In this document: in pieces, positions 63,975-64,000 of the stretch
How positions within the stretch are numbered: position 1 is the stretch's first letter
Layout: the number at the start of each line of letters is the position of its first letter
NCBI RefSeq assembly: GCF_015277855.1
Contig: NZ_CP063812.1
Location: 2,480,001 to 2,544,000 of the forward strand
From: Microbacterium cremeum
GTDB taxonomy: Bacteria; Actinomycetota; Actinomycetes; Actinomycetales; Microbacteriaceae
DNA: 64,000 nucleotides
Direction: 5' to 3'
The notes under the pieces: generated by a model
Database searches by the model: none
What the model saw: the letters and a program-made list of their open reading frames with translations, nothing else
Told to the model about the DNA's origin: nothing
Translations under genes and position numbers: made by a program

Positions 63975-64000
63975 GTCAGCCGCTGCGCGTGTAGCGCCAC

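Overview
The window is one contiguous piece of a high-GC actinobacterial chromosome. The family most likely is Microbacteriaceae, and the genus probably Microbacterium. Support: a rho-prfA-prmC-sua5-wecA-atp block, a Rho with a long Ala/Glu- and Arg/Asn-rich N-terminal extension, many GTG starts and 4-base start/stop overlaps, TANNNT promoters placed 6-7 nt before start codons (leaderless mRNAs), and small families common in this group (DUF4282, DUF3097, DUF2993, DUF7882-like). I see no prophage, insertion sequence or CRISPR array. Most of the window is core metabolism with short accessory stretches.

Layout. 1-1740: a cut-off DUF5684-type membrane protein, a DUF4282 protein and YaaA. 1750-8727: F1Fo ATP synthase operon atpBEFHAGDC on the minus strand, ending in a strong terminator. 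8807-12204: an AtpI-like protein, a WecA/MraY-type sugar-phosphate transferase, Sua5 and PrmC, all on the same strand. 12356-14923: plus-strand cysteine cluster cysK-cysK-cysE, sitting between prmC and its usual partner prfA. 14975-18274: prfA and rho. 18476-25991: aspartate-family pathway (lysA, hom, thrC, thrB) behind argS and a DUF2993 protein. 26054-29505: intergenic repeats, a transglutaminase-like protein, an SGNH hydrolase, tRNA-Arg(CCG) and a membrane-anchored HExxH protein. 29534-33429: an arsenic island with two ArsR regulators, one fused to an arsenate reductase, plus an FAD oxidoreductase, an ArsN-like acetyltransferase and an aquaglyceroporin in place of a dedicated arsenite pump.

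33670-42301: small conserved proteins, an FAD/Rieske oxidoreductase, a SulP transporter with a long leader, a guanidinium exporter behind a clear guanidine-III riboswitch, a CPBP protease, an MFS transporter, TrmB and DUF3097. 42456-50170: a TPM-domain protein with PspA, an unusual arginase-family protein, a SIP-domain protein under a DtxR/IdeR-type iron box, a PtpB-like phosphatase, an AhpD-like protein and an alpha/beta hydrolase. 50338-55343: a complete five-gene oligopeptide ABC importer, followed by a protealysin-like M4 protease with its emfourin inhibitor (55353-56853). 56854-59871: GNAT, ung, AlaX-type editing hydrolase and an SDR. 60010-63974: metY, a frameshifted DUF2332 gene, a second repeat cluster and metX.

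The sulfur genes fit together. CysE/CysK make cysteine, and MetX/MetY make homocysteine by direct sulfhydrylation from homoserine supplied by hom. The most notable systems are the guanidine-III riboswitch with its exporter, the arsenic island and its operators, the iron-box-controlled SIP gene, the M4-emfourin pair, and a dispersed intergenic repeat that forms large hairpins.
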